A DNA stretch of 64,000 nt from Flavobacterium denitrificans DSM 15936 (GCF_000425445.1 NZ_AUDL01000004.1:310001-374000), one strand, 5' to 3'. Counted from the stretch's first letter, positions 16,512-25,746 are shown. Numbers and translations: made by a program. Notes: generated by a model not told the origin, from the letters alone.

Positions 16512-19358
16512 ATGAAAAAAAACCTACTTTTCGTTTTCGTTTTCTTTGTGACAGCACAAATCTGGGCACAACAAGTTACAATTACTGAAGCATCTGGCTG
16601 GCTTGAAACTGCTTTCGTAAAATGGCAACCAGTTAGCAATGCTCAAACCTACAATGTTTATTATTCTGGTGAAGGAAGCACAGACAGAAAAATTGATGAT
16701 CAACTAATCAGAAGTTACGGAAGCTATTATCGTGCCGATGTTCCAGGATTGAAAGCTGGGTCATACACAATTAAAGTAAAACCAGTAATCTCAGGCACAG
16801 AAGGCATTGGATCAATAACCAGCGCATTGACTGTCTCTGCACACGATCGAAATGGATTTGCTTTTGAAAGCGGTAGAGTTCCGGGTGGTTATAAAGCCGA
16901 CGGAACACCGAAAGACAATGCAGTAATCCTATACATTACGCAAAATACAAAAAACACGATTTCGATGAATATTACTGGAGCAAGTGCAAATCCTTGTGTG
17001 GGTCTTCAAAATATTTTATACGCTATTAAGAAAGGAAAAGATACTCGCCCATTCATCATACGATTAATCGGAAATATTACGGATATGACTGTAATGGAAG
17101 GTGGTGATGTGGTAATCGAAAATGCAAACAACGCATCGAGTTATGTAACAATTGAAGGAATTGGAAATGATGCCGTAGCAAATGGCTGGGGTGTTCGTTT
17201 AAAATCGGCTTCGAATATTGAGGTAAGCAATCTCGGTTTTATGAACTGCAATAGTACAGCTGGTGACAATGTTGGAATGCAGCAAAACAATGATCATATT
17301 TGGGTCCACAATTGTGATTTATTCTACGGAAATGCAGGAAGCGATGCCGATCAAATTAAAGGTGACGGAGCATTGGACAACAAATCTTCCACTTATATCA
17401 CTTTGTCGTACAACCACTTTTGGGATAACGGAAAAGCAAGTCTTTTAGGGTTAAGTGAAGGAACTACAACTGGTTTATACATTACGTATCACCACAACTG
17501 GTTTGACCATTCTGATTCTCGTCATCCACGTGTACGTTATTATTCGGCACACATTTACAACAATTATTATGATGGAGTTTCTAAATATGGCGCAGGTTCA
17601 ACTTTAGGTTCTTCGCTTTTCATCGAGGGAAATTATTATAGAAATAGTAAGCACCCAATGTTAACCTCTTTACAAGGAACAGATATATGGGATGAAGCTA
17701 ATCAGGTCAATAATGCAGGAACTATGGGAACCTTTTCTGGTGAAGCTGGCGGAAGCATTAAAGCCTACAACAACACTTTTGATACTTCGAACGGAACAAA
17801 CAATATGCGTTTTGTGGCTTATAATGATCCTAACCCGCTATACAATATTTCAGGAAAAATAAGTTCTGCTACAGATTTCGACGCTTATGTAGCAACAACA
17901 AGAGGCGAAACCGTAAGTAGCACTATCAAATCAAAATCGGGTGCAAATTCATATAACAACTTTGATACAGATGCTACATTATATGTAAAAAATTTAGTTG
18001 TTGATCAGCCAGCAACTGCAAAAACAAAAGTGACTCAATATGCCGGGCGTATTTCTGGAGGAGATTTAAAATGGACATTTGACAACAGTGTTGATGATAC
18101 TTCGTCACTTGTAATTACAGCTCTTAAATCGGCTTTAACAAACTATACTGGAACATTAGTAGCTGTTCAAGGCGAAGGAAATCCTCCTGCGAGTTCACAA
18201 ACACTTACTTCGACTGGCAATCAAAACCAAACTGTAGCAAGCGGAACTGCAATTGCATCAATTGTATTTACTTGGGGCGGAGACGCGACAGACGCTACTG
18301 TAACAGGTTTGCCGGCATCAGGGCTTAGTTATATAAAAAACACAACTGCTAAAACTATTACTATTTCGGGAACTCCAACGGCTACAGTTTCCTATTCAAT
18401 AGCAACGACTGGAACGGGCTCGCCAGCAACGGGATCAGGAACAATTACGGTAACGGCAGCTGGAGCGCAAACTTTAACATCAACGTCAAATAATAACCAG
18501 ACTGTAACAAGTGGGTCAGCAATATCATCAATTGTTTTCACTTGGGGAGGAACTGCTACAGACGCAACCGTAACAGGATTACCAACATCTGGAATTAGTT
18601 TTGTGAAAAACACAACTGCTAAAACAATTACAATTACTGGAACACCAACAGCAACAGTATCTTACTCAATTGCAACTACAGGAACAGGAACGCCGGCAAC
18701 AGGTTCAGGAACAATTACAGTTAACACTGGAACTCCAAGTAGTGATGAGATTCACAATTTTACAGTCTCTGGTAAAACAAGCTCGTTTTATGCAATTACC
18801 GGAAATATGAACTCTACAGACGGTTCTGTAACATATAACGGACTTACTTTGACTAAACGATTAAAGATCGAATCAAGCACTTCAATAACTTACACGACAA
18901 CAAGCAATTCGACACTTACTTTGGTTTTTGATTCGAATTTTACCGGAACTATTAAAGTTGATAACGTTTCCTATACTGCATCAGCAGGAATTGTAACCGC
19001 ATCAATCGCTGCAGGTTCTCATACCATTACCAAAGGATCTGTTGCAAATCTTTTCTATATCAGTACCGTTTACACAAGCGGAGGCACTGCACGAATGGCA
19101 AAAACAACTGAAACCACTGCAGAACCAGAAACTACAAATGTCCTTTTATATCCAAACCCTGTTTCTGATGTTTTATACTTTTCAAAATCAACGCAATCAA
19201 TTGAAAAAGTCCAGATTTACAACATTTTTGGGACGTTAGTAAAAAGTGCAGGAAAAGATGCTGAAAGTGTCGATTTAAGCCAATTAATTCCAGGAACTTA
19301 TTTAGTTAAACTTTACACTTCTAATGGTTCTTTCAATCAAACAATTCTTAAAAAATAA
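16512..19358 (+). CDS. Secreted pectate lyase (PL1-like) with T9SS sorting domain
   Basis: A 948-residue exported enzyme expected to cleave polygalacturonate by beta-elimination. In order it has a signal peptide (residues 1-20, ending QIWAQ), a fibronectin-III-like domain (about 22-110), and a right-handed beta-helix lyase domain (about 115-480). The lyase domain has DQIKGDGAL, WFDHSDSR and the RxPxxR motif RHPRVR (337-342), in which Arg residues act in PL1 catalysis. Two nearly identical Ig-like repeats of about 90 residues follow (about 561-650 and 651-740), then a beta domain and a type A T9SS C-terminal signal opening with LLYPNPVSDVLYF. It is a lone gene with its own operator and terminator, without a nearby SusCD pair. 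PL1 membership is read from motifs. PL9 or PL10 seem unlikely. Confidence 0.9.
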   Translation: MKKNLLFVFVFFVTAQIWAQQVTITEASGWLETAFVKWQPVSNAQTYNVYYSGEGSTDRKIDDQLIRSYGSYYRADVPGLKAGSYTIKVKPVISGTEGIGSITSALTVSAHDRNGFAFESGRVPGGYKADGTPKDNAVILYITQNTKNTISMNITGASANPCVGLQNILYAIKKGKDTRPFIIRLIGNITDMTVMEGGDVVIENANNASSYVTIEGIGNDAVANGWGVRLKSASNIEVSNLGFMNCNSTAGDNVGMQQNNDHIWVHNCDLFYGNAGSDADQIKGDGALDNKSSTYITLSYNHFWDNGKASLLGLSEGTTTGLYITYHHNWFDHSDSRHPRVRYYSAHIYNNYYDGVSKYGAGSTLGSSLFIEGNYYRNSKHPMLTSLQGTDIWDEANQVNNAGTMGTFSGEAGGSIKAYNNTFDTSNGTNNMRFVAYNDPNPLYNISGKISSATDFDAYVATTRGETVSSTIKSKSGANSYNNFDTDATLYVKNLVVDQPATAKTKVTQYAGRISGGDLKWTFDNSVDDTSSLVITALKSALTNYTGTLVAVQGEGNPPASSQTLTSTGNQNQTVASGTAIASIVFTWGGDATDATVTGLPASGLSYIKNTTAKTITISGTPTATVSYSIATTGTGSPATGSGTITVTAAGAQTLTSTSNNNQTVTSGSAISSIVFTWGGTATDATVTGLPTSGISFVKNTTAKTITITGTPTATVSYSIATTGTGTPATGSGTITVNTGTPSSDEIHNFTVSGKTSSFYAITGNMNSTDGSVTYNGLTLTKRLKIESSTSITYTTTSNSTLTLVFDSNFTGTIKVDNVSYTASAGIVTASIAAGSHTITKGSVANLFYISTVYTSGGTARMAKTTETTAEPETTNVLLYPNPVSDVLYFSKSTQSIEKVQIYNIFGTLVKSAGKDAESVDLSQLIPGTYLVKLYTSNGSFNQTILKK
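18195..18725 (+). repeat. Tandem ~270-bp coding repeat in the pectate lyase gene
   Basis: Two consecutive units encode near-identical Ig-like modules that share QTLTST, IVFTWGG, ATDATVTGLP, NTTAKTITI and TPTATVSYSIATTGTG. The DNA is also closely similar, which points to a recent internal duplication or gene conversion. Confidence 0.85.
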
Positions 19359-19392
19359 TACAAACAAAACCTAACCAACTTAATTTAAAAAG

Positions 19393-19420
19393 CAAAGGCT
19401 TCCAATTATGGAAGCCTTTG
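19393..19420. terminator. Bidirectional terminator between pectate lyase and ALDH genes
   Basis: CAAAGGCTTCC pairs with GGAAGCCTTTG around a six-base loop. It sits between two convergent genes and is T-rich on both outer sides. Confidence 0.85.
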
Positions 19421-19443
19421 TTGTTTTATAATTATTTTGAATC

Positions 19444-20997
19444 TTATAAGTCAAATTTAATTCCTTGTGCCAAAGGAAGATTCGTAGTATAATTGATCGT
19501 ATTAGTCTGACGGCGCATGTAAATTTTCCATGCATCAGATCCAGATTCGCGTCCGCCTCCAGTTTCTTTTTCACCACCAAAAGCACCACCAATTTCAGCT
19601 CCCGAAGTTCCAATGTTTACGTTTGCAATACCACAATCTGAACCTGTAACCGATAAAAATCTTTCAGCCTCGCGTAAATTATTCGTCATAATTGCTGAAG
19701 ATAAACCTTGAGCAACTCCATTCTGAATTTCGATTGCATTATCAACTTCTCCAGAATATTTAATTAAATACAAAACAGGAGCAAAAGTTTCATGTTGCAC
19801 AATTGCAAATGAATTTTCAGCTTCAGCAATTGCAGGTTTTACATAACAGCCACTTTCGTAACCTTCACCTGAAAGTACTCCACCTTCAACCAAAATTTTT
19901 CCACCTTCAGAAACGACTCTATTTAAAGCAACAGCGTATTGTTCAACTGCGTGTGTGTCAATCAGCGGCCCAACGTGATTATTTTCGTCAAGCGGATTTC
20001 CAATTCGTAATTGTTTGTAAGCCGCGACTAAAGCATCTTTTACTTTATCATAAATACTTTCGTGAATAATCAATCTTCGAGTTGATGTACAACGTTGACC
20101 AGCCGTTCCAACAGCACCAAAAACTGCACCAATAACAGTCATTTTAATATCTGCATCTGGAGTAACAATAATGGCATTGTTTCCTCCCAATTCTAATAAT
20201 GATTTTCCTAATCGAGCTGCAACTGCTTGCGCCACAATTTTCCCCATTCGGGTTGAACCTGTTGCAGAAACTAACGGAATACGAGTATCTTTTGTCAACA
20301 ACTCTCCTATTTTATAATCACCATTTACCAAACAAGAAATTCCTTCTGGCAAATTGTTTTCTTTAATAACTTGAGCGATTATATTTTGACATGCAATACC
20401 ACAAAGAGGTGTTTTTTCAGAAGGTTTCCAAACGCAGACATCGCCAGAAATCCAAGCCAAAGCAGTGTTCCAAGACCAAACGGCAACCGGAAAATTAAAT
20501 GCCGAAATAATTCCGACAATTCCCAGTGGATGATATTGCTCATACATACGATGTCCCGGCCTTTCAGAATGCATTGTCAAACCATGTAATTGACGAGATA
20601 ATCCAACCGCAAAATCACAGATATCGATCATTTCTTGAACTTCGCCGTAGCCTTCCTGTAATGATTTGCCCATTTCATAAGAAACCAATTTTCCAAGAGC
20701 TTCTTTATTTTGACGTAATTTTTCTCCAAACTGACGTACAATTTCACCACGTTGCGGCGCTGGAATTAATCTAAAAGATTTAAAAGCTTCAGTTGCTGAA
20801 CGCATTACTTTCTCATAATCTTCAAGTGTAGAAGTTTTTACCGATGCAATTAATTTTCCATCAACAGGAGAAAAACTATCTAAGATTTCTCCTGATGAAA
20901 AACTCTCCACTCCTGTTGAAGTCCCTTCATTAACTAGTTTAATTCCTAGTTTTTCTAAGGCTTCGTTCATACCAAATTGCGATGCTATTGTTGTCAT
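19444..20997 (-). CDS. ALDH7-type aldehyde dehydrogenase (probable alpha-aminoadipic semialdehyde dehydrogenase)
   Basis: A 517-residue cytoplasmic NAD(P)-dependent aldehyde dehydrogenase. The general base Glu269 (LLELGGNNAI) and nucleophile Cys303 (GQRCTSTRR) are present. The NFPVAVWSWNTALAWISGDV block and the C-terminal EIGGAFGGEKETGGGRESGS motif are characteristic of the ALDH7A1 (antiquitin) branch. Members oxidise 2-aminoadipate-6-semialdehyde/piperideine-6-carboxylate in lysine breakdown. The start at 20997 was chosen because the longer frame to 21063 adds 22 residues with no family likeness. No lysine-degradation genes are adjacent, so the substrate is inferred from the subfamily only. 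Confidence 0.88.
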   Translation of the reverse strand: MTTIASQFGMNEALEKLGIKLVNEGTSTGVESFSSGEILDSFSPVDGKLIASVKTSTLEDYEKVMRSATEAFKSFRLIPAPQRGEIVRQFGEKLRQNKEALGKLVSYEMGKSLQEGYGEVQEMIDICDFAVGLSRQLHGLTMHSERPGHRMYEQYHPLGIVGIISAFNFPVAVWSWNTALAWISGDVCVWKPSEKTPLCGIACQNIIAQVIKENNLPEGISCLVNGDYKIGELLTKDTRIPLVSATGSTRMGKIVAQAVAARLGKSLLELGGNNAIIVTPDADIKMTVIGAVFGAVGTAGQRCTSTRRLIIHESIYDKVKDALVAAYKQLRIGNPLDENNHVGPLIDTHAVEQYAVALNRVVSEGGKILVEGGVLSGEGYESGCYVKPAIAEAENSFAIVQHETFAPVLYLIKYSGEVDNAIEIQNGVAQGLSSAIMTNNLREAERFLSVTGSDCGIANVNIGTSGAEIGGAFGGEKETGGGRESGSDAWKIYMRRQTNTINYTTNLPLAQGIKFDL

Positions 20998-21179
20998 TGT
21001 AACTTTTTTAGTTAAAATTGTTATATTATTTATGTAAAGATATTCTTTTAGAATTAATTTCAAATTGAAGTGCCAACATAAATACCTGTAAATTTAAGAT
21101 TATTTGATAGTATTTACAGAAACAGAACCGCATTTATTGGAATTATTTCGTGAAATTTGCACTACTTAAAAATTGAATT

Positions 21180-22136
21180 ATGACCAATTTCAATAGACTT
21201 TTACTTTGTTTGCTTTTAATTTCAGCGAATGTTTTTGCTCAAAAAGAAAAAACCTCTTTCCAAGTTGTTCCGCTGGGAATAAAAGGAGGAATCGACGAAA
21301 AAAATCTTTCTGCCTATTTAGTAGCGCCAACAAACACGAAAGATTTCATTTGTCTGGATGCTGGAACTGTAAATGCAGGAATCGAAAAAGCAATTGAAAA
21401 CAAGGTCTTTAAAGTTTCTACAAGCGAAGTTTTGCGAAAATACATCAAAGGATATCTAATCTCGCATGCGCATTTAGATCACGTTTCTGGCTTAATCATA
21501 AATTCTCCTGCCGATTCTTCAAAAACAGTTTATGCCACTGAAAAATGTATGGAAATGATGGAAAATCATTATTTTAACGACCATACTTGGGCAAACTTTG
21601 GAGATAAAGGCGTGGGATTTCCACTAAAAAAATATCATTTCCAAACCTTGAGTTTAGGCGAAGAAACTCCTATTGCAAATACAAAAATGACGGTAAAAGC
21701 TTTTCCTTTAAGTCATGTTAACCCGTTTGAAAGTACTGCATTTTTAATTAAAAATGAAGAATCTTATGTCCTGTATTTAGGTGATACTGGGCCAGATTCT
21801 GTTGAGAAAAGTGATAAGTTAAAAAATCTATGGACCGCAGTTGCACCTTTAGTTCAAAACAAACAATTAAAAGGTATTTTTATCGAAGTCTCTTTTCCAA
21901 ATGAACAGCCTGATCAATTTTTATTTGGACATTTGACACCAAACCATTTAATGAAAGAACTTCATGTCTTGGAAAATTTAGCTGGAAAAGGTAGTTTAAA
22001 GGATTTCAATATTATCATTACACATTTGAAACCGCCAGCTAAAAACATTACAAAACTAAAAGAGCAAATTAAAATTCAAAATGATTTAAGATTGAAGATT
22101 ATTTATCCTCAACAAGGGAAGAAGTTTGAATTATAA
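21180..22136 (+). CDS. Class II 3',5'-cyclic-nucleotide phosphodiesterase, exported
   Basis: A 318-residue metallo-beta-lactamase-fold enzyme with a signal peptide (residues 1-20, VFA-Q). The metal motif is HAHLDH (His96, His98, Asp100, His101), followed by LSHVNPFESTAFLI and LGDTGPDSV with further ligands, then HLTPNHLMKEL. The overall pattern, including ISHAHLDHVSGL and the SADSS insert, matches class II cAMP phosphodiesterases (yeast PDE1, Vibrio periplasmic CpdP). It would hydrolyse 3',5'-cAMP outside the cytoplasm, perhaps for scavenging. It is a single gene ending at a bidirectional terminator. Confidence 0.88.
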   Translation: MTNFNRLLLCLLLISANVFAQKEKTSFQVVPLGIKGGIDEKNLSAYLVAPTNTKDFICLDAGTVNAGIEKAIENKVFKVSTSEVLRKYIKGYLISHAHLDHVSGLIINSPADSSKTVYATEKCMEMMENHYFNDHTWANFGDKGVGFPLKKYHFQTLSLGEETPIANTKMTVKAFPLSHVNPFESTAFLIKNEESYVLYLGDTGPDSVEKSDKLKNLWTAVAPLVQNKQLKGIFIEVSFPNEQPDQFLFGHLTPNHLMKELHVLENLAGKGSLKDFNIIITHLKPPAKNITKLKEQIKIQNDLRLKIIYPQQGKKFEL

Positions 22137-22143
22137 TTTTTTT

Positions 22144-22175
22144 GGCCACAGATTTTACTGATTAGGCAGATTAAA
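22144..22175. repeat. Dispersed GCCACAGATTT-type repeat, copy 1
   Basis: GGCCACAGATTTTACTGATT and its flank resemble sequences at 27437-27477 and 45050-45070. It is non-coding. It belongs to a degenerate short repeat found in three gaps of this window. Confidence 0.45.
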
Positions 22176-22201
22176 AAATATTTAAAAACTGCACTTATAA
22201 A

Positions 22202-22234
22202 AAACCCGACAGGCTTTAAAAACCTGTCGGGTTT
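22202..22234. terminator. Bidirectional terminator between phosphodiesterase and haaO genes
   Basis: AAACCCGACAGG and CCTGTCGGGTTT form a perfect 12-bp stem between convergent genes. Confidence 0.9.
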
Positions 22235-22255
22235 GCTATTATGTTTTAATCGAAA

Positions 22256-22795
22256 TTATTTTTTAGCCACAAATCTCGGATCTGTTTCCATAACAGTTCC
22301 ACATTTATCACAGGTTCTTAATTCTTCTGAATTGTAGAAATGTTCAAAATGAGGAAGGAAATCTTTTTCGATATTATGAAGTTCAAAATAGACTTCATAC
22401 AATTTATGATTACAATTATCACAATGCCAAAGCAAACCATCAGTATAACCAAGCCCTGCGCGTTTTCTTTCGATTACTAATCCAATTGAACCTTCAGAAC
22501 GAACTGGAGAATGTGGCACCTTAGCAGGATGAAGATACATATCACCAGCATTTAATTCCATTTCCTTGCGTTCGCCATCTTCCTGAATGACTACTTTTAT
22601 GCTTCCTTCAAGCTGGTAAAAAAGCTCTTCGGTTTCATTATAATGATAATCTTTTCGAGCATTTGGTCCAGCAACAATCATCACGATATAATCGCCTGAA
22701 TCTACATAAAGGTTTTTATTTCCAACTGGCGGTTTAAGTAATTGTCGGTTTTCTTCAATCCATTGGGTAAGATTGAACGGTTTTGCTATAGCCAT
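22256..22795 (-). CDS. haaO: 3-hydroxyanthranilate 3,4-dioxygenase
   Basis: A 179-residue cupin Fe(II) dioxygenase that opens the ring of 3-hydroxyanthranilate to give the precursor of quinolinate, in the kynurenine route to NAD. The metal ligands His51, Glu57 and His95 and the substrate-binding Arg47, Arg99 and Glu110 fall at exactly the numbers known for the Cupriavidus enzyme. A C-terminal rubredoxin-like site has Cys125, Cys128, Cys162 and Cys165 (CDNC and CDKC), typical of the bacterial form. No other kynurenine gene is next to it. It lies downstream of an endonuclease-like gene on the same strand, separated by a long hairpin. Confidence 0.96.
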   Translation of the reverse strand: MAIAKPFNLTQWIEENRQLLKPPVGNKNLYVDSGDYIVMIVAGPNARKDYHYNETEELFYQLEGSIKVVIQEDGERKEMELNAGDMYLHPAKVPHSPVRSEGSIGLVIERKRAGLGYTDGLLWHCDNCNHKLYEVYFELHNIEKDFLPHFEHFYNSEELRTCDKCGTVMETDPRFVAKK

Positions 22796-22838
22796 TTTTT
22801 TCAGAATTTATGAAATGCTAAGGTAATGAAAAGTATTC

Positions 22839-22891
22839 AGTCGCAGTCGCAGTTTTCAGATTCACTGAGACTGAAAATTGCGACTGCGACT
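22839..22891. repeat. Long imperfect hairpin between two minus-strand genes
   Basis: A 21-base arm beginning AGTCGCAGTCGCAG (22839-22859) pairs with 22871-22891 with a single mismatch over an 11-base loop. The arm contains two GTCGCA units. It begins at the stop codon of the endonuclease-like gene and may end or protect its transcript. Confidence 0.75.
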
Positions 22892-23981
22892 AAAATTCTT
22901 TTACCAAATAGATGTAAACCGGAAAATGATCGCTAAAACCTGCTTCGGTTGGAGAATTTCGCAACGGATACCCTTTATATTTTCCAACAGTCTGAATTAA
23001 ATAAGGCCGATTGAAAATTCCTGCTTTCCAGAATTTATAACTTGAAAAATCAGGCTGAATAAGAGTTTGAGTCATTATAATTTGGTCGAAAATATCCCAA
23101 GAATCTCTGAAAGCCAGCGTTCCCATTCCCTTTGCTGCCATTTCTTCAAACGGATTGAAAGTTCCAAATTCTGAAGTTTCAGCTTTTTTAGATTCTGTTC
23201 CTAAGCCCACTTTTATGCTTTTGTTAAATGGTCCATCATTCAAATCTCCCATCGTAATCACTTTTGCAAGCGGATTTATTTGCTGCAATGAATCAATAAT
23301 TTTTCTGTTCAATCTACCAGCTGCTTCACGATACGGACTGCTGGCTTTTTCGCCACCTGATCTGGACGGCCAATGATTAATGATGATATTAATTTCTTCA
23401 TTTTCCAGAAAACCCGTAACCAAAAGCTGATCTCTCGTAAATACACGATTATGATTATCTTTAATTTCAACATCACCCAAATCTTCATTTCGTTTTTCTT
23501 GAGGAACAGTTTTGTTTTTATAAATAATTAAAGGAATATTTGAAAAAGAAGTCGGCCTAAAATATTTTTTACGGTATAAAAGTGCCACATCGATCCCGCG
23601 TTGATCTGGTGAATCAAAATGAATAATTCCATAATCGAAATCTGCAATTTTTTCTTGTTTGATCAAATCCTCAAGGACGCCTCTATTTTCAACTTCTGAA
23701 CAACCTATTAAAGTTGGTGCATTTAAGTTTTCTGGAGTTCCAATTTCAGAAATTACTTTAGACAAATTCCTTAATTTTTGTTCGTATTTTTCTTTTGTCC
23801 AATGTTGCGCACCTATAGGTGTCCATTCATCATCGTTTGTGCTTGGGTCATTAATTGTATCAAAAAGATTTTCGAAATTATAAAAGGCTACAGTATGAAT
23901 ACTGTATTTTTTAGATTGACCGCTTAAACTAGAAATTGCAAAAAAAGCGATCAAACAAAAATGAAATTTAATAATTTGCAT
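22890..23981 (-). CDS. Secreted endonuclease/exonuclease/phosphatase-family protein
   Basis: A 363-residue protein with a signal peptide (residues 1-21, SSLSGQ) and the DNase I-like metal-dependent phosphoesterase fold. Visible blocks are AFYNFENLFDT (about 31-41, with the metal-binding Asn/Glu region), GCSEVENRGVLEDL with a catalytic-site Glu, INHWPSRSGG with the catalytic His, TMGDLNDGPF with Asp and Asn, and SDHFPVYIYL with the terminal Asp-His pair. All catalytic blocks are present. The substrate (DNA, RNA or a phosphorylated small molecule) cannot be deduced. It is followed on the same strand by haaO. Confidence 0.88.
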   Translation of the reverse strand: MQIIKFHFCLIAFFAISSLSGQSKKYSIHTVAFYNFENLFDTINDPSTNDDEWTPIGAQHWTKEKYEQKLRNLSKVISEIGTPENLNAPTLIGCSEVENRGVLEDLIKQEKIADFDYGIIHFDSPDQRGIDVALLYRKKYFRPTSFSNIPLIIYKNKTVPQEKRNEDLGDVEIKDNHNRVFTRDQLLVTGFLENEEINIIINHWPSRSGGEKASSPYREAAGRLNRKIIDSLQQINPLAKVITMGDLNDGPFNKSIKVGLGTESKKAETSEFGTFNPFEEMAAKGMGTLAFRDSWDIFDQIIMTQTLIQPDFSSYKFWKAGIFNRPYLIQTVGKYKGYPLRNSPTEAGFSDHFPVYIYLVKEF

Positions 23982-24052
23982 AACTTTAAAAAATTAAAAC
24001 GCCAAATTAAATAATTTGTAAGAAATTTCAGTTATTTATGCGTTCAAATATC

Positions 24053-24060
24053 TAAATTTG
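24053..24060 (+). promoter_or_regulatory. -7 box of the LD-carboxypeptidase gene
   Basis: TAAATTTG fits TAnnTTTG, 36 bases before the ATG. It supports a leader-bearing transcript and the upstream start at 24096. No clear -33 element is seen. Confidence 0.45.
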
Positions 24061-24095
24061 TTACAGACCAAAATTAAAAAACAGCATAAGAAATC

Positions 24096-25094
24096 ATGAA
24101 TAGCTTCCTCAATCTTAAAAAGAAATTTAACTGCTTTAAAATCGCATTTCTTACTTTTGCTTTACATACATTCACTTGTCAATCTCAACAAAACATGATA
24201 ACACCACCTTATTTACAAAAAGGAGATACTGTAGCTCTTTTGGCAACAGCTAGAAAAAACATCGACGACAATTTAAAACCAACAATTGATTTATTGCACA
24301 GTTGGGGATTAGAAGCTGTTGTAGGAAGCACAATTGGTCTTGATTACCACCAATTAGCTGGTACAGATGAACAACGTGCGGCCGATTTTCAAAAGCAAAT
24401 GGACAATCCAAATATCAAAGCAATTTGGTGTGTTCGTGGTGGATACGGAACTGTCAGAATGTTAGATTTATTAGATTTTACCAAATTCAAACAGCATCCG
24501 AAATGGGTTATCGGTTTTAGCGACGTAACGGTTTTGCACAATCATTTAAACACAATGGGCTTTAAATCGTTGCATGCTATAATGCCAGTTACAGTACCGC
24601 GTGCAACGCCAGAAGCGGTCAGTTCTTTAAAAGCAAGTTTGTTTGGAGAACCTGTATCCTATTCTATTGCTCCAGACCAAATGAATCGTTTTGGAAAAGC
24701 AACTGGAGAATTGGTTGGTGGAAATTTATCCATTTTATATAGCTTATTAGGTTCACCATCGGCAATTGATTGTAAAGACAAAATTCTATTTATTGAAGAT
24801 TTAGATGAATATCTGTATCATATTGACCGTATGATGATGAATTTAAGACGAAATGGATGCATCGAAAATTTGAAAGGAATTGTTATTGGTGGCATGACCA
24901 AAATGAAAGACAATGAAGTTCCGTGGGGGAAAAACGCTCTAGAAATCATTGATGATGTGACTAAAAAATATAATATTCCTGTAATTTTCAATTTCCCAGC
25001 AGGACATATTAGAGACAACAGAACCTTGATAATGGGAAATACTGTTACAATCGATGTAAATGCTTCTGGAAGTACACTTACATTCCAAAAATAA
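24096..25094 (+). CDS. LD-carboxypeptidase (peptidase family S66)
   Basis: A 332-residue serine peptidase that removes the terminal D-alanine from muropeptide tetrapeptides during cell-wall recycling or maturation. Blocks seen are GDTVALLATAR, WCVRGGYGTVRMLD, the nucleophile region GFSDVTVLHNH with Ser, IEDLDEYLYHIDRMM with the triad Glu, and FPAGHIRDNRTL with the triad His. An N-terminal extension of about 33 residues is hydrophobic and has Cys28 in LHTFTCQ, which could be a weak lipobox, so export is likely. A cytoplasmic form starting at MITPP (24195) is possible, but the -7 box fits the longer start. Confidence 0.86.
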   Translation: MNSFLNLKKKFNCFKIAFLTFALHTFTCQSQQNMITPPYLQKGDTVALLATARKNIDDNLKPTIDLLHSWGLEAVVGSTIGLDYHQLAGTDEQRAADFQKQMDNPNIKAIWCVRGGYGTVRMLDLLDFTKFKQHPKWVIGFSDVTVLHNHLNTMGFKSLHAIMPVTVPRATPEAVSSLKASLFGEPVSYSIAPDQMNRFGKATGELVGGNLSILYSLLGSPSAIDCKDKILFIEDLDEYLYHIDRMMMNLRRNGCIENLKGIVIGGMTKMKDNEVPWGKNALEIIDDVTKKYNIPVIFNFPAGHIRDNRTLIMGNTVTIDVNASGSTLTFQK

Positions 25095-25150
25095 TATCTC
25101 ACATTGATTCCTTTCTAGGAAAACTAAAAATACCACATAAAATCTCGCAA

Positions 25151-25205
25151 TCCCGATAATTATCGGGAGCAAAGTCGCAAAGTGTATCCAACCTTTGCGA
25201 CTTTG
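25151..25205. repeat. Two adjacent palindromes before yraN
   Basis: TCCCGATAATTATCGGGA (25151-25168) is a perfect palindrome. CAAAGTCGCAAAG (25170-25182) pairs perfectly with 25193-25205. It may serve as the terminator of the carboxypeptidase gene, but the AAGTCGCAAAG unit also belongs to a dispersed repeat family seen near 45155. Confidence 0.7.
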
Positions 25206-25255
25206 TGTTTTTATGTACAAAAAACTTGAAACTTGAAACTTGAAACAAAAAAAAC

Positions 25256-25627
25256 ATGGCAGAACATAACGAACTAGGAAAACTTGGAGAAGATTTGGCT
25301 GTCTCTTATCTCGAAGAAAATGGCTATGAAATTTTAGAACGAAACTTTGTTATTCAAAAAGCCGAAATTGATATTATTGCCCTAAAAGAATCCATTTTGG
25401 CCATCGTAGAAGTCAAGACAAGATCGAGTTTAGATTTTGGTTCTCCGCAAGATTTTGTCAAGCAAAAAAAAATTCAGCTACTCATAAAAGCAGTAAATGC
25501 CTACATAAACGATAGGGAAATGGATTTTAATGACGATTTAAATATTCGTTTTGACATAATTGCGATTCATAAAACCGAGGAAACATTTGCAATTGAGCAC
25601 CTTACTGACGCTTTTTATCATTTTTAA
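25256..25627 (+). CDS. yraN: YraN family protein (UPF0102), predicted nuclease fold
   Basis: A 123-residue cytoplasmic protein of the UPF0102 family. It begins with GKLGEDLAVSYLEENGYEILERN, then has EIDIIA and IVEVKTRS. Together these give the Asp/Glu-x-Lys arrangement of the Holliday-resolvase-like restriction-endonuclease fold (about residues 40-60). The biochemical role of the family is not settled. The length is typical. A run of GAAACTT units precedes the start at 25256. Confidence 0.9.
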   Translation: MAEHNELGKLGEDLAVSYLEENGYEILERNFVIQKAEIDIIALKESILAIVEVKTRSSLDFGSPQDFVKQKKIQLLIKAVNAYINDREMDFNDDLNIRFDIIAIHKTEETFAIEHLTDAFYHF

Positions 25628-25648
25628 CATATTTTTTTGTTGTTATAA

Positions 25649-25679
25649 TTGTAACAATTTGTTTTTTTATTTATATTTG
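25649..25679 (+). promoter_or_regulatory. Promoter of the ACT-domain gene
   Basis: TTG (25649-25651), a 20-base spacer and TATATTTG (25672-25679) match the Bacteroidota consensus. The expected start near 25686 gives a leader of about 60 bases. Confidence 0.7.
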
Positions 25680-25746
25680 CAGAGATTTATAACATCAAAT
25701 TAACTAAACCAACACAATTAAGTTACAAAAAAAAAGAAAAAAAATT

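Noticed and set aside
20998..21063. N-terminal extension of the ALDH7-type enzyme
   Set aside because: The 22 extra residues are AT-rich, unlike the family, and the ATG at 20997 gives the normal N-terminus.
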